From: Oopsacas minuta
Taxonomy: Eukaryota > Porifera > Hexactinellida > Lyssacinosida > Leucopsacidae
Assembly (NCBI GenBank): GCA_024704765.1
Contig: JAKMXF010000042.1
Coordinates: 1 to 54,532, forward strand
Reading direction: 5' to 3'
Length of the DNA: 54,532 nucleotides
Both the position numbers and the translations under genes were made by a program. Within the stretch, counting starts at the first letter, position 1. Each line of letters opens with the position of its first letter. The notes under the pieces are model-generated. The model searched no databases and had not been told where the DNA came from. It saw only the letters and a list, made by a program, of their open reading frames with translations. This document shows, piece after piece, positions 22,124 through 32,515 of the stretch.

Positions 22124-22373
22124 TCTTACTATAGGAAATTAACGCTCCATGAAATTAACGCTATTGAGAGGAGAACATTTGTATATACACTATTTTATGC
22201 GAATAAATATTAAAAAATTATTAAATTATAATTCCAGTCCACTTGATAGACATGGTATTCTCAAACCAGTCACGCATCGGTAAGCATGTAAATTGGGAGT
22301 TTGCCCATCCATTGTATAAATTGCAGGAAATTAACGCGAATTGGAGCATTCGCGTTAATTTCCTAAAGTAAGG
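22124..22373. mobile_element. mariner-derived MITE
   Basis: 250 bp with ends TCTTACTATAGGAAATTAAC and, inverted on the right, CCTTACTTTAGGAAATTAAC; TA on both sides (22,122-22,123 and 22,374-22,375). The word GGAAATTAACGC recurs inside both ends. The left end is identical over 20 bases to the left end of the mariner element at 51,620. Confidence 0.85.
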
Positions 22374-22669
22374 TATATTGACATAATTGAGTATTGGGGG
22401 TATGACACAGCCTACGTAACTATAGCCTATTCACGCTCTCAATTTTTCATAACCATGGATTACTTCAAGTCTATTTTATTAATATAATTTTGATACAGAA
22501 ATATTATAGGTGATAAATACTATTCACTTGTTTATATTGAAATACACACAACTGTGGCCACAACACAACCTATGTTGTCTGTATCAATTACCAACTCGCT
22601 ATACATCCTCTGACCCATTTTTCAGTAGTTCAATTATTATTTACCGATATTTCCTTACTCCTTAGCAAT

Positions 22670-22894
22670 ATGCCTAATAGGTGTAATGTGCCCAACTGCT
22701 CCTCCAATTATGATGACACTAATTATACTCGGGTGTTTGAAATGGCGAATCATTGGTCAAAATAATTGCAGGATGAATGGCGAAGATTTCTCCATAGAGA
22801 CAATGCATGGGAAATGCTGAAAGTCTTCATTTGTTCGAAATATTTCAATGACGATGACGTGTTACTTCACTTCGATATTCCTATGGTACAGTAG
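22670..22894 (+). pseudogene. THAP-domain fossil
   Basis: The ATG at 22,670 starts MPNRCNVPNCSSNYDD, the CxxxC start of a THAP C2CH finger; EWRRFLHRDN and ICSKYFNDDD follow. An in-frame TAA interrupts after HWSK, and the usual CSxHF motif reads CSKYF, losing a zinc ligand. The frame ends at 22,892-22,894. THAP domains bind DNA in P-element-like transposases and in host factors; which of the two this was is not clear. Confidence 0.65.
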
Positions 22895-23040
22895 AGAAAG
22901 TTTCAAGAAACCCTGGTCCTTATGAAAAATGCCAAGCCCGTCAATCTACCTAACTGCTCTTCTTATTAACCTGATCATTTTTATTTTGGTGGCTACGGTC
23001 CTTTAGTGGATGTATATTTCCCAAGAACACAAGAATAGGG

Positions 23041-23290
23041 ATAAGAGCAGCATAGATTGTGTCATCTGTTCCTTTTGTTGTTGCAGGAAATATTCCCAAA
23101 TCTCAGATGGAGCAGGAGTAGAAGGAGGGACTGAGTAATGAACTGGTACATCTTACCAGTCCATTATCTCATCGCCTGTCCCTCTTTCCTTTGCCTCATA
23201 CTCTGGATCTATGTCAATATGCGAGGTTTCAGGAGCTGTATGCTGTTCTGGTACCAGATCTTGTTCCATAGTGCTAATGTTATCTTACTT
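23041..23290 (-). repeat. coding-derived repeat, copy 1
   Basis: On the minus strand from about 23,277 it encodes MEQDLVPEQHTAPETS, an acidic stretch ending MDW, a TAA, then SVPPSTPAPSEIWEYFLQQQ and KEQMTQSM. The inverted copy at 28,096-28,332 and a shorter one near 35,320-35,440 encode the same words. A proline- and glutamine-rich, Gag-like or chromatin-linked sequence is possible; the family was not recognised. It ends just before the kinase fragment. Confidence 0.55.
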
Positions 23291-23298
23291 TTTATCAG

Positions 23299-23568
23299 TG
23301 TTTGTTCGATAAAATGCCTTTTGGAGATAGACTATGTCTTAAGACTCTTCTCCGTCAAATGACTATTCTGAAAGCAAACGAAGTTATATTTCTAGAGAAA
23401 ACTCCAATCAGCCAGGAGGCTAAGGCTTTCATCAGACGCTGTCTCACTTACAGTAAGGAGGACAGACCTGATATTCTTACTCTGGCACTGGATCCTTATC
23501 TGAAATCTCCTGAAACATCGATTTATTCAATACAACAACCCGCTCGCTTTGTTTGTTCTACGATATAG
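23299..23568 (+). CDS. Tousled-like kinase C-terminal exon fragment
   Basis: A splice acceptor (TTTTTATCAG) precedes CLFDKMPFGDRLCL, then TILKANEVIF, and EAKAFIRRCLTYSKEDRPDI, which matches the final kinase subdomain of Tousled-like kinases (AKAFIRRCL-Y-KEDR-DV, then DPYL). The stop lies at 23,566-23,568 after a 30-residue tail. The ATP-binding and catalytic-loop exons are not found upstream; that DNA is the coding-derived repeat. So this is either the last exon of a dispersed gene or, more likely, a retained fragment. TLKs are nuclear Ser/Thr kinases that phosphorylate the Asf1 histone chaperone. Confidence 0.65.
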   Translation, partial: CLFDKMPFGDRLCLKTLLRQMTILKANEVIFLEKTPISQEAKAFIRRCLTYSKEDRPDILTLALDPYLKSPETSIYSIQQPARFVCSTI

Positions 23569-23698
23569 CTTTGAAGTTATGCTTTTATAGAACAGTTGTT
23601 ACTCTAACTTGTGAATATTTATCCGTTACTAGAGTATTATTTTTATTAACTCATATCGTAATTCCTATTAGTCAACCTACATTTCCCATTTACTGAGA

Positions 23699-24005
23699 AC
23701 GAGCCAAAGGCTCGTCGCTTCGCGATAAACTCGGCGCATTGTGCCTCGAGGTATTCAACGCAATGATGTTGTTTACAATATTCAGACTTAGCATACTCGA
23801 TTACCCCAAGATAGTCTCTGAAAGTATGATTCTACCTCAATTTTGAAATCTGTTTACTCTATGTACCTAAAAGTAAACAACTATTGACAATATGTTGTTT
23901 ATATTATCATATTCGGATTCAGCATGTTTGATATATTTAGTGAAGGTTTATTGAATTCTATTTACTTCCTTGATAAACAAGATAAATACATAGTTATGGA
24001 GCAAT
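23699..24005 (-). mobile_element. Helitron-like repeat, copy C
   Basis: The hairpin ACGAGCCAAAGGCTCGT (23,699-23,715) is followed by the second GC-rich near-palindrome and then about 290 bp aligned with copy D (35,781-36,108), including TTCAGCATGTTTGATAT and TTACTTCCTTGATAAACA. The far end is truncated near 24,005. Confidence 0.55.
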
Positions 24006-24091
24006 CGAATGTTCACAATAGATAACAGCAGAAATACCAGATTGGAACTTAATAATAATAACACGGGAACGGAACAAGGGTCAATTGAATT

Positions 24092-24220
24092 CGTTTCAAA
24101 TATGACATCACACCAAGATCAGTAAACACAGAAGATATTGACTGTGGTAATGATAAAGAATTAAGAAGATCCGCCAGAATTAGAAAGAAGCAATGTTATT
24201 TGGAAGATTATATCACCTGA
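24092..24220 (+). pseudogene. retroelement-like polyprotein tail
   Basis: A 43-codon frame ends ELRRSARIRKKQCYLEDYIT and stop. A basic RRS-R-R-K run followed by an aromatic/acidic tail is common at or after integrase in LTR retroelements. Nothing upstream supports a full element. Confidence 0.3.
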
Positions 24221-24239
24221 TAAGCTCAGGAAACAAAGT

Positions 24240-25050
24240 AGAGATTGAGTAATTAACTGACATAAGTTATTTTCTATTGAAGATGATGGAGTAATAGCAA
24301 TATTCATGTAGTAAATTGTTAGGAGCTTTTCGGGTTATATGTATCATTTATTGTAGTTCATTAACTTAAAGTAAAAAGCGTACATAACACCAGCATAAGC
24401 CAGACATTCCTTACATTCTATAGCTTATTTGCATAAATATATTGTGGTACTAAATCTTTATGTATTTCATTGAAATTGGAATGATAAATCAATACAGTAT
24501 ATAGATAACACAAAGTGGTAAGTAACGTTTGTTTTGGACAAAAGAAGCAACTGATGTACCCTAATACATAGACCTCATATTTCTGAAGTGGAAAGTGTAT
24601 ATAGGAATTTGCTAAAACAGATGAAATAATGTTAACACAGCTGGAGCTGTTTGGAATAATTTTAACTGTAATTGTATCAGTGCTTGATCAAGATACCTGA
24701 ATTATTGTTTCCATCCTTGTTTGTTCAAATATTGGAAAATATACATATATTCCGTTTATGTCTACAATACCCAGGCCAATGAAATTATTCAAATACGTAT
24801 GCTGTCAACATCATTGCTGTTTCCACCCTGATTATGAAAAATGATTTAAGAGCTTAATACAATTAAGTTTGCGATAATTGAATACTATAAACGCCTAAGT
24901 ATCATATGAACGCAGCAGCCAAATTTAATTTTTTAGGAAAAGAAGACAAATAAATCTAAATCAAAACTAAACGAACTACAAAAACAATAAAATAATCTTA
25001 AACAAATTTGGTTATATAACAAGAGAATAAAGAAACAATAATGACTACAA
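24240..25050. other. AT-rich stretch, no gene seen
   Basis: No supported feature; it lies downstream (3') of the minus-strand membrane protein. Confidence 0.4.
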
Positions 25051-25061
25051 GTTATAAGATA

Positions 25062-26210
25062 TTATTTATTTGGTAACAAAGGATCAGAACATACTTGATA
25101 TCGATGTATCTTGGCTTTTCTCTTCATAAAGAATTTCAATAGAAAGAATAGAAAAGTTGAATTCACAATAATAAAATTGAAATAAATAATAAAGTCAGCT
25201 AGATGTACCAATATTAAAAAGCAATAGCTGATTATATTGAGAGCATGATTCGTAGACTCTGGTATTGTGAACATAGGAATATCGTAAGTCACATGAAACC
25301 AACAAGCATTCACACAGATTGATTCAAAAATAACATACAAGTTGTAGAAGATTAAACTCTTTAGAATATATAATTCAAAGGTAAATAAGAAAACAAAAAC
25401 AAGTACTTTATATTGTTTTAGCAAATATTTTTGTTGGTGATGTAATCTGGGATTGTGGAGATGGTATGCATCTATAATACGACTATTCATGGCAGCAAAG
25501 AATTTCTTCTTAGCGATATAGAGCACAATAAAGAAACTGATTTGTTCCATCAAGTCTTGAGCTATTTTACCAGCTATGCTAGTATATGGAATTAGTCTAA
25601 TTATTGTGATTGCAATATTGATAACTATTCCTAACAAGATGAAGTGAAGAACTGTTTTCACTTTCAACACATTTCTAGCAGCAAAACTCAAATGGAGAAG
25701 AGATGCACCGAACAACCAAATCATCATGGAAAACGATAAATCCTCACAAATTGAAAGAGCATTAAAGACAATCAGACCAAATCTCGTGTCATATGCATCC
25801 CCTAGAAATGTCCCCGTTTGTAATGTGCAGTTAGAACCAATCGAGATCAAGATATCCTCAGGATTATAAAAGAGATACAAAAACCCGAAAATGTTTATGA
25901 TTGAGCAATAGCTCAGCTCGAAACATAGAAAAATAAGAAAAATAAAATTCCTTAAGATGGCTTCATTTTTCAAGAAGAGGCGATGCATGCAATCGTATGA
26001 ATTATCTATTTGCATTCTATCTACTAATCTCTTTTTGTATTTTACTGCTGTGGATAAAACAATTATGACATAAACTAACCAGAATACACATAGAGAAGTG
26101 TATACAAATCCCAGTACCTGATCAACATAATACACTTTATCGTTAACAGAGCTTAGATATGTAAACTCATCGGGGCGAGGTCCTGAACTTTTGTTAGAAG
26201 AGTCAATCAT
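25062..26210 (-). CDS. orphan multi-pass membrane protein
   Basis: An intact 382-residue single-exon protein with about seven hydrophobic segments (first ones FVYTSLCVFWLVYVIIVLST and FIFLIFLCFELSYCSIINIF). The N-terminus is short and polar; the C-terminus is basic (MKRKAKIHRY). No GPCR family motif (DRY, NPxxY) or channel signature is seen, so a receptor role is inference from topology only. The start ATG is preceded by a TATA box (GTATAAAA at 26,246-26,253, minus strand) about 40 bp away, like the other intact single-exon genes here. A location in the plasma membrane or endomembranes is expected. Confidence 0.75.
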   Translation of the reverse strand: MIDSSNKSSGPRPDEFTYLSSVNDKVYYVDQVLGFVYTSLCVFWLVYVIIVLSTAVKYKKRLVDRMQIDNSYDCMHRLFLKNEAILRNFIFLIFLCFELSYCSIINIFGFLYLFYNPEDILISIGSNCTLQTGTFLGDAYDTRFGLIVFNALSICEDLSFSMMIWLFGASLLHLSFAARNVLKVKTVLHFILLGIVINIAITIIRLIPYTSIAGKIAQDLMEQISFFIVLYIAKKKFFAAMNSRIIDAYHLHNPRLHHQQKYLLKQYKVLVFVFLFTFELYILKSLIFYNLYVIFESICVNACWFHVTYDIPMFTIPESTNHALNIISYCFLILVHLADFIIYFNFIIVNSTFLFFLLKFFMKRKAKIHRYQVCSDPLLPNK

Positions 26211-26245
26211 ATTGGTAAATTCTATAATTCAACAAATGAGTTGAG

Positions 26246-26253
26246 TTTTATAC
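26246..26253 (-). promoter_or_regulatory. candidate TATA box of the 25,062-26,210 gene
   Basis: GTATAAAA on the minus strand, about 36-43 bp upstream of the ATG. Confidence 0.45.
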
Positions 26254-26530
26254 TTAATATTGTAGAAATAAACTTGGGTATAATATTACGGGGAAATTCC
26301 TACTGGTTGATGTATAAAATTTCATTAGCAATATTGCATAACATGTAATTACCAAATTTGTTTGGTTCAGTCAATAATTCATTTTGATGTTAGTTAATAG
26401 AGGATATATTATAAATCATATCCTCAATAAGACTTTTAAGAAAGAGAGATTATGAGTGGACTAAAGAATTTATCCTTTTATATTATCGACTCCTAACAAT
26501 CGGAAGGCTATAGAACCACGTAGAACGTTA

Positions 26531-26815
26531 AATACAGTAGATGCCGGATAAGAACATGCGGGTTATAAGAACAATTTACTGGAAAACAGTTGCCATACGC
26601 CCCAATATAATTCATACCGGTTCTAAGAACACTCTTAGAGTAGCAGTCTAATTGGTTCTTATTACCGGTATGGTTGTTGAATTGGCATAATTATCCAGTA
26701 GATATGAGAACGTCTTCCCATAATATTGTTCTTACATCCAAATCTGTTCGAATAAAATGTTTTCATAACCGGCACCCCAAAATCCTACATGCCGGATATA
26801 AGAACATTATGTCCA
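26531..26815. mobile_element. Tigger/pogo-like MITE region
   Basis: CAGTAGATGCCGGATAAGAA follows TA. Near 26,770-26,790 the inverse (AACCGGCACCCCAAAATCCTA) ends beside another left-end-like word, CATGCCGGATATAAGAACAT. Several internal words of the type CCGG-TATGA/AAGAAC recur. Probably one or two nested non-autonomous elements with uncertain borders. Confidence 0.45.
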
Positions 26816-28095
26816 GTTCCTGACGATGATTTTACAACCAGCATCCACTGTATTGATATATTTGAGTAAATTATCAGAAGTTTCATTGTGTACCAAATCC
26901 GATCACATTTCACTTCATGATCACGAATTATTTGCAATATATTTTGTTCTGCTGACGAGAGATCAGTGGCGGATCCAGGGGATATGGTGATATATCCTCC
27001 CCACCACCAGGACAATTCTATATGATCCAGAATGATTGTGGTAGGTATTGAAAAATTATGTTAATAGACTGAAGTTTTACACAAATTGCAAATAGTTTCG
27101 GCTTGCATCGCTCGCATCCTACTCTCAATATCATGTTATATTATCCAAATCTCAAGTACTTTGTATTGATATAACGAAGGTTGTATGAGCAGTAATGGCA
27201 TACAATGAAGTATGTACACTTGTACAGGAATTATTCGCACCATGACACATACTTAGCTTATGGATAGCATTGTAATACACTCAGGCACAGGCACTGGCAC
27301 TGCCTTGAATTTGGGTTACCATGGATATGTTGATGCCGTACTGAATACTCGAATTTTATTGACCAGATGATCTGTTTGATCTTCTAGCAAGGATATTGCA
27401 ATACAACCGCAGAACGAGATTTTCAATCTTGATCACGCCGGTTGTTCACATTGCCAAAATCTTGAGCATTCTTTAACAATAGCTATAATAGCTTGGTCCA
27501 GCAGTCTTTCATGTCGAACCTTCTTTCTCACTAGCAAAATGTTAAAAGACATAATAGGTGTTGACGTTTTCACGTTGGCGGCTGAATTTGTATATATTTA
27601 CTTTTTCTAAGCCAGCTACGGTTTTAGCTGAGGTAGAGCATGGAGTTAAGAGCACTCCCTATTTCTCCTTCACTGATCCAGCCAAAAAAGGCCATCTTCC
27701 AGGCTCCAGCCGGCTATAATTTCTTTTCAAACTGGTGGGCCTCATTTGCAGACTCTGCACCAACATGCTCCTGATATAAGTTATGAGACTCTTCAGACTA
27801 GGTCTACGACCCCCACATCATAGATAGAAAATATCCCCTCATGTTACTTGCACCATCATATCCCTGAGATCACAACACGGCTATGTCGGGATTAAGGGTC
27901 AAAGGGTTTTTGAAGTTGAGGGGTAGTGTCATAGGAAATTGATAATACCGTTAATTTCTATACCTGAATAATCGCCGTGGTATTCTCGTGCATTATATAC
28001 ATAAGTGATCTGGCGCTTATTCAGGGAAATACTCTGTTTAACTTTAAGTTATTTATCCAAATTGATTGATTAAACTTTGGAAATTAGAAAAGATA
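26816..28095. other. intergenic, mixed repeat remnants
   Basis: A single end-like word, CAGTGGCGGATCCAGGGG (about 26,964), resembles the terminus of common invertebrate DNA transposons, but no mate was found. No gene was recognised. Confidence 0.35.
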
Positions 28096-28490
28096 ATATT
28101 AGCACTATGGAACAAGATCTGGTACCAGAACAGCATACAGCTCCTGAAGCCTCGCCTATGGACATAGATCCAGAGTAGGAGGCAATGGACATAGGGACAG
28201 GCAATGAGCTAAAGGACTGGTAAGACGTACCAGTCCATCACTCAGTCCCTCCTTCTACTCTTGCTCCATCTTAGATTTGGGAATATTTCCTGCAACAACA
28301 AAAGGAATAGATGACACAATCTATGGATACACAACAACCTCACATTCCTGTAGCCACTACTCCCTTACATCAACAGTATAGCATTCATTATACATGCTAC
28401 CCTCCTGTACACTACGATACTACTCATTACGGTACTATTCCCCAATCATTCCCTCTCTTTTCTAATTGCTTCCTTATTTCCGTATAATTT
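28096..28490 (+). repeat. coding-derived repeat, copy 2, with Tyr/Pro/Gln-rich tail
   Basis: This is inverted relative to copy 1. It starts MEQDLVPEQHTAPEAS at 28,109, with the same TAA after DW and the same IWEYFLQQQKE; a stop follows. The same frame then reads MTQSMDTQQPHIPVATTP and HYTCYPPVHYDTTHYG, a low-complexity Tyr/Pro/Gln tail, to the stop near 28,487. Because the DW-stop is shared by both copies it predates their duplication. It may be an old retroelement or host-gene exon. Confidence 0.5.
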
Positions 28491-29061
28491 ATGTATTTTA
28501 ATTCACATACCTCAATCAATCTTTCGGGTAAGAACAATTACGAAGCACTGCTCCTAAGCCGAACATGTCTAACTGCACCTATGCCATACATTAGTGTGAT
28601 AGCACTAGGGTTATATACATGTGTGTTATTCATTTAGTGTTGAGTAACAAGAAACAATGTGAGTAATATTCTGAACAGTTTCGCTCTACTGTTCACATCT
28701 GAATTATTTTGTAACCAATTAACACCATGGATCAATAATGATGAAACTTGTATACAAATTCCTACATTATAGTCATGTTGTCAATGACCATGGATAGATG
28801 GAAGCAACTCAGGAAGAATCACAGAAATTACATCAGAAAAGCAAATGTTTATGGGCTAGAAATTATATAATTGTTCCTTGTTTGCTCGTAAAGTTATTCT
28901 GTTTTCTCTGAAAGGCTGTAAGCTTTATATCAATACTCCTACACAACTTGTGTTTTTCTACAATAACTCTAGTGTACAGCTATCTCCTGCTAATCTTCAT
29001 TACCCAGCTATTGAGAAACAGTTGACTACATATCCAAGGTGTGGAATTAATCTCTGTGATT

Positions 29062-29382
29062 ATCCTATACACTTCTTAGTACGGATACTTTTCAGATAGG
29101 AGCTACGTCTTATAAAGTTATTGGTCCGGACTCTTTCTCCGTAAACGTTACACCTTTCTCGAATCCTGGCAAACTCTATCTTCCTTACCCGCTACCAGGA
29201 AATTCTGCGAGGCCCTGGCAGACCAGAAGAATGGTATGATGCAGTGGCATGAACTAGAAGGGACTCTCAGCAGCTCAGAAGAGCTTGTTCTAAACAAAGC
29301 GTTAGATGAAAGGTTTAACGAGTATCTATCCACTGAGAAATATCCTAGAATATCCAACAAGCATTCTAGCGATCATTCCTAG
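29062..29382 (+). pseudogene. unrecognised coding fragment
   Basis: An open frame, broken by one TAA at 29,113-29,115, reads SYWSGLFLRKRYTFLESWQT, then LPATRKFCEALADQKNGMMQ and EELVLNKALDERFNEYL, ending at 29,380-29,382. The acidic-helical composition looks like real protein, unlike the flanking sequence. I do not recognise the family. It ends about 100 bp before the Helitron-like element. Confidence 0.35.
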
Positions 29383-29777
29383 CAACCAAAATAGAACATT
29401 GATATTGACATGTAAGCGATTTTACACTACAGCTGTTAAATGTGAAATACTTCGTCTACGTTACGGGGGGAGAACCTTTCTGCTAATCTATATGATTAAA
29501 TCTCAATTGTTGTTTGTTTGTTTGTTTGTTTGTTGTCATGGAAAGGATTTACGGTATGCAAATTGAAATTGTTGCATAACTATGTATTTACGTGTTTAAC
29601 AGAGAAGTAATAGAATTCAATACACTTCACTAAATATGTCGAACACGCCGAATCAAATTTCAAAATTGAGGTAGAAAAATTCTTTCGACTATACTGGTAT
29701 ACTCGAGTATTCTGCGTCTGAATATTGTACACAACATTAATATTATTCAATCTCAATTGTTGTTTGTCCGTTGACTA

Positions 29778-31153
29778 CAGTCTGTTTCAAAAATATTGGC
29801 GGTAAATTATAATATTAATATTTCAGAAATTGGAACAAATAGCAAATAGATAATGATACTACGAAATTCTACAGGTAAGATAAATCTGTAAACAAAATTT
29901 CAGTAATTAATCTTCTCCCCTCTCGAATTTATGCACATATTTACACGGTTAGGCATAGATAATATAAAATTTTTCAGGAAATCGGGGGTAAAAGTCTCCC
30001 ATTCGTAAATTATAGCTACTTCTAAATCAGCCAAGTTATTGAGAGATCTCTTTGACAACCTCTGCTTTAGGACTCCCCAGATGTTCTCAATTGGATTTAA
30101 GTCCGGAGAATAGGCAGGCCAATCCAATACTAGAATATTTTCACTATCTTTCCACTCTTTGCTGAGCTTAGATTTATGAATTGGGGAATTGTCTTCCTGC
30201 AGAATTCATCCCTCAGGATAGAAAACATCAGCTGTTCTGATTAAACACTCATTCAGAGTATCAATATACAATTTGGAGACAAAATTAGAAGTAAATATCT
30301 TCAATATTGTGGTTCCCATGGAAGAAATCCCTCCCCAAACGTGTAATTATGGTGTGTGCCGTTGAACCTTCAGAATAGGATTTTCTTTTGCTTTAGTCCA
30401 CATGCCAACACTTCCCCGATTTAACCAAATAGAACATTCGTCTGTGAAGAATACATTCTCCCAACAATAATTCACATGATCTTTACACCATTCAACTCTG
30501 TTTTTAGCTATTAATGGGGTAATGAATGGTCCCATAACAGGTTGTTTAAAGTTAAATCCACAAGCACGAGTTGCCCGGTAGACTGTTGAAGTTGACGGAG
30601 CATTGGTGTACTTGGAAGAGAGATTCGCGTGTACAGAACGTATAGAGATCTTAGAATGAGAATTTAACGTTCGTATAATTGATTGTTTGTGTGAATATGT
30701 GATAGCCTTAGGACGCCCACTAACACTTTTATGTGTTATGCTTTTGCCTTCACGAAGTATAGATTTTATACGAAAATTGTCCTCAATGGTATCCCTGTTT
30801 TAGCAGAGATTTCTTTCGCTGATGTAATACCTGCATCAATAAATATTTTGATTTTCTTCCTCTGTTCTAATTGCGACATTTAGCTACAAATAGGGCTAAA
30901 ATATAATTTGTTTTATTAAATGAGATCAAATTGGCAGCTGTGGCGGTGGGAAATTTTATGCCTCAAAATTCCCCGCTTCAAATATCTGAATCGAGGTAAA
31001 CATTAAGAAAGTCCATCATGATTAATGATAAATTTCATGATGACTATCTAAGTATGCAATATCGAAAAGATCAATAGATAATACTATCACACAATTGAAT
31101 AGGCTTAGGAAATATGAAATATGAACTACTGCCAATACTTTTGAAACAGACTG
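29778..31153 (-). mobile_element. Tc1-like (DD34E) element
   Basis: Ends CAGTCTGTTTCAAAAATATT (left) and the inverse on the right, TA at 29,776-29,777 and 31,154-31,155, total 1376 bp. Inserted into the Helitron-like copy E. The transposase inside is broken. Confidence 0.92.
29900..30878 (-). pseudogene. Tc1-like transposase, broken
   Basis: The start MSQLEQRKKIKIFIDAG (30,878) leads into a helix-turn-helix and breaks near 30,790. The catalytic first D is in VFFTDECSIW (about 30,440), the second in QEDNSPIHKS (about 30,185), and the final E in SPDLNPIENIWG (about 30,080). 34 residues lie between the second D and E, so DD34E. An in-frame TGA stands just before LQED, where Tc1 proteins usually have W. 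The C-terminal 75 residues are open. Inactive as read. Confidence 0.85.
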
Positions 31154-31483
31154 TACCTCGAAGCGCAAGTCGTCGAGTTCATCACAAAGCGACGAGTCAA
31201 AGGCTCGTTCTGATTCCAATAGTCGGACATTATCCACAGCTCTTGTAGTTAGTTTATTCATATTACGCAAGGAAAAACCTATGATTATTCTCACAAACAT
31301 GACTGCTCTATTCTTCAATTCAAATACGTGTTATAATTCTTTAATTAGACTATTGTAGTTATGTTTAGATGTGTGAGTTTAGTTTATTTGTCACGTGGAT
31401 GTCACCTACTCAATATGCTTATACTGGACAGAAACATCAATGCATAATTGTGTGATCTTCATCTGAATCGTATTTTACATGTT

Positions 31484-32515
31484 ATGGAAGTTAATTCCAG
31501 GAATTTCCTTCTACTTTTGCTTATTTTGATGTTACCCCCAGGGTTCTCAGAATCCAACTATCCTACAAAATGCTTTCCTAATGACGTAATTAACTCAAAT
31601 ATTTGTAGGAAGAATTATGGAATAATTGGTATTTTATTACAAAACGAATCTCTCAATTACATTTCTCTTCACAACAAATCTGTACATATTCTACAGAGCT
31701 ATCTTCAAACTCTTTGCTATGTAGTTCACTAGATCCTAAAATACTAGCCTGTTGGTATATGCAGAGAGTACTGATAAGAGTGCTGTTATAAAGGAGGCTG
31801 TATTTGATACTAATACTTACGAAATCTCTTATACAAATGTATTGTACTCGTATCTGCTAGCTGAAATAACTGGTATTGCAATAGAACATAGGACAAAGCT
31901 GTTATACTGGACAGATGCGAGTAGAGAAGTTATAGAAATTGGGACTCTACAGGGTGACAAGAGATCAGTACTTGTACCGACTAATTCTAACCCAAACTTC
32001 CTTCTATTAGACACCAATACAAGTAAGCTCTACTGGATAGATACAAAGGATTCCCTGGATGGCTCCAGTAGAGAAACTATTCTCCCTCTACTCAATACCC
32101 GTATTATCTCTCTTGCTATAGCTACTCTATATTCACAGGGAAGTATATTTGAATACTTATTCTATACAGACGGGGGTGATATTATCAATTGTTATGTAGT
32201 AGATTTAGAAGTGACTTATATTCTTAGAACTTTATCTGGTTCTCATACTTCTATGGAGGTTTTTGGCGATGAATTATACTGGTTTGATTCTGACACGAAT
32301 AGAATATACTCTGCTAGGATTACCCCAGGGACTCCGCCATCCCTCTCTAATTTAACAGTTGTATTCAAGACAGATGAGGCTATAAGAGAAATTAATCTGG
32401 TTTCTACTACATCAGTTACCTATCCGGATACTGCCTGCTATTCTGAAGGTCTATGCTCTTATTTGTGTCTGCCTAGTGCTATTAATACTAAATACAAATG
32501 TGTTTGTCCAGTGGG
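31484..32515 (+). pseudogene. LDL-receptor-like protein (YWTD/EGF), interrupted
   Basis: The ATG at 31,484 opens MEVNSRNFLLLLLILMLPPG, a signal peptide. After about 80 residues the frame stops at 31,730-31,732. A second frame from about 31,746 carries YWTD-propeller words (LLYWTDASREVIEIG, LYWIDTKDS, ELYWFDSDTNRIYSA) and then an EGF-like module with Cys spacing ACYSEGLCSYLCLP and KCVCPVG. The break could be a very short intron near 31,710-31,745 or a frameshift. The open frame runs on to 32,651, but from 32,517 it reads the inverted copy of its own EGF exon, so the true C-terminus is lost. The family serves as cell-surface or secreted ligand-binding propellers. No membrane anchor is visible. 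Confidence 0.65.

Larger units (their letters stand above)
29487..31213 (+). mobile_element. Helitron-like element, copy E (split by Tc1)
   Basis: It begins TCTATATGATTAAATCTC after an A (29,486) and ends with the hairpin ACGAGTCAAAGGCTCGT (31,192-31,208) then CTGA before a T (31,214). 5' TC, 3' hairpin plus CTRR, and insertion between A and T are the Helitron hallmarks, though the hairpin sits unusually close to the end. The interior repeats CTCAATTGTTGTTTG twice and contains a (GTTT)n run. It has no Rep/helicase, so is non-autonomous. A Tc1 element lies at 29,778-31,153 inside it. Confidence 0.55.

Noticed and set aside
23138-23362. 74-codon plus-strand frame before the kinase exon
   Set aside because: It is antisense to the coding-derived repeat.
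26964-26981. Transposon end CAGTGGCGGATCCAGGGG
   Set aside because: No inverted partner or target duplication was found nearby, so no element is called.
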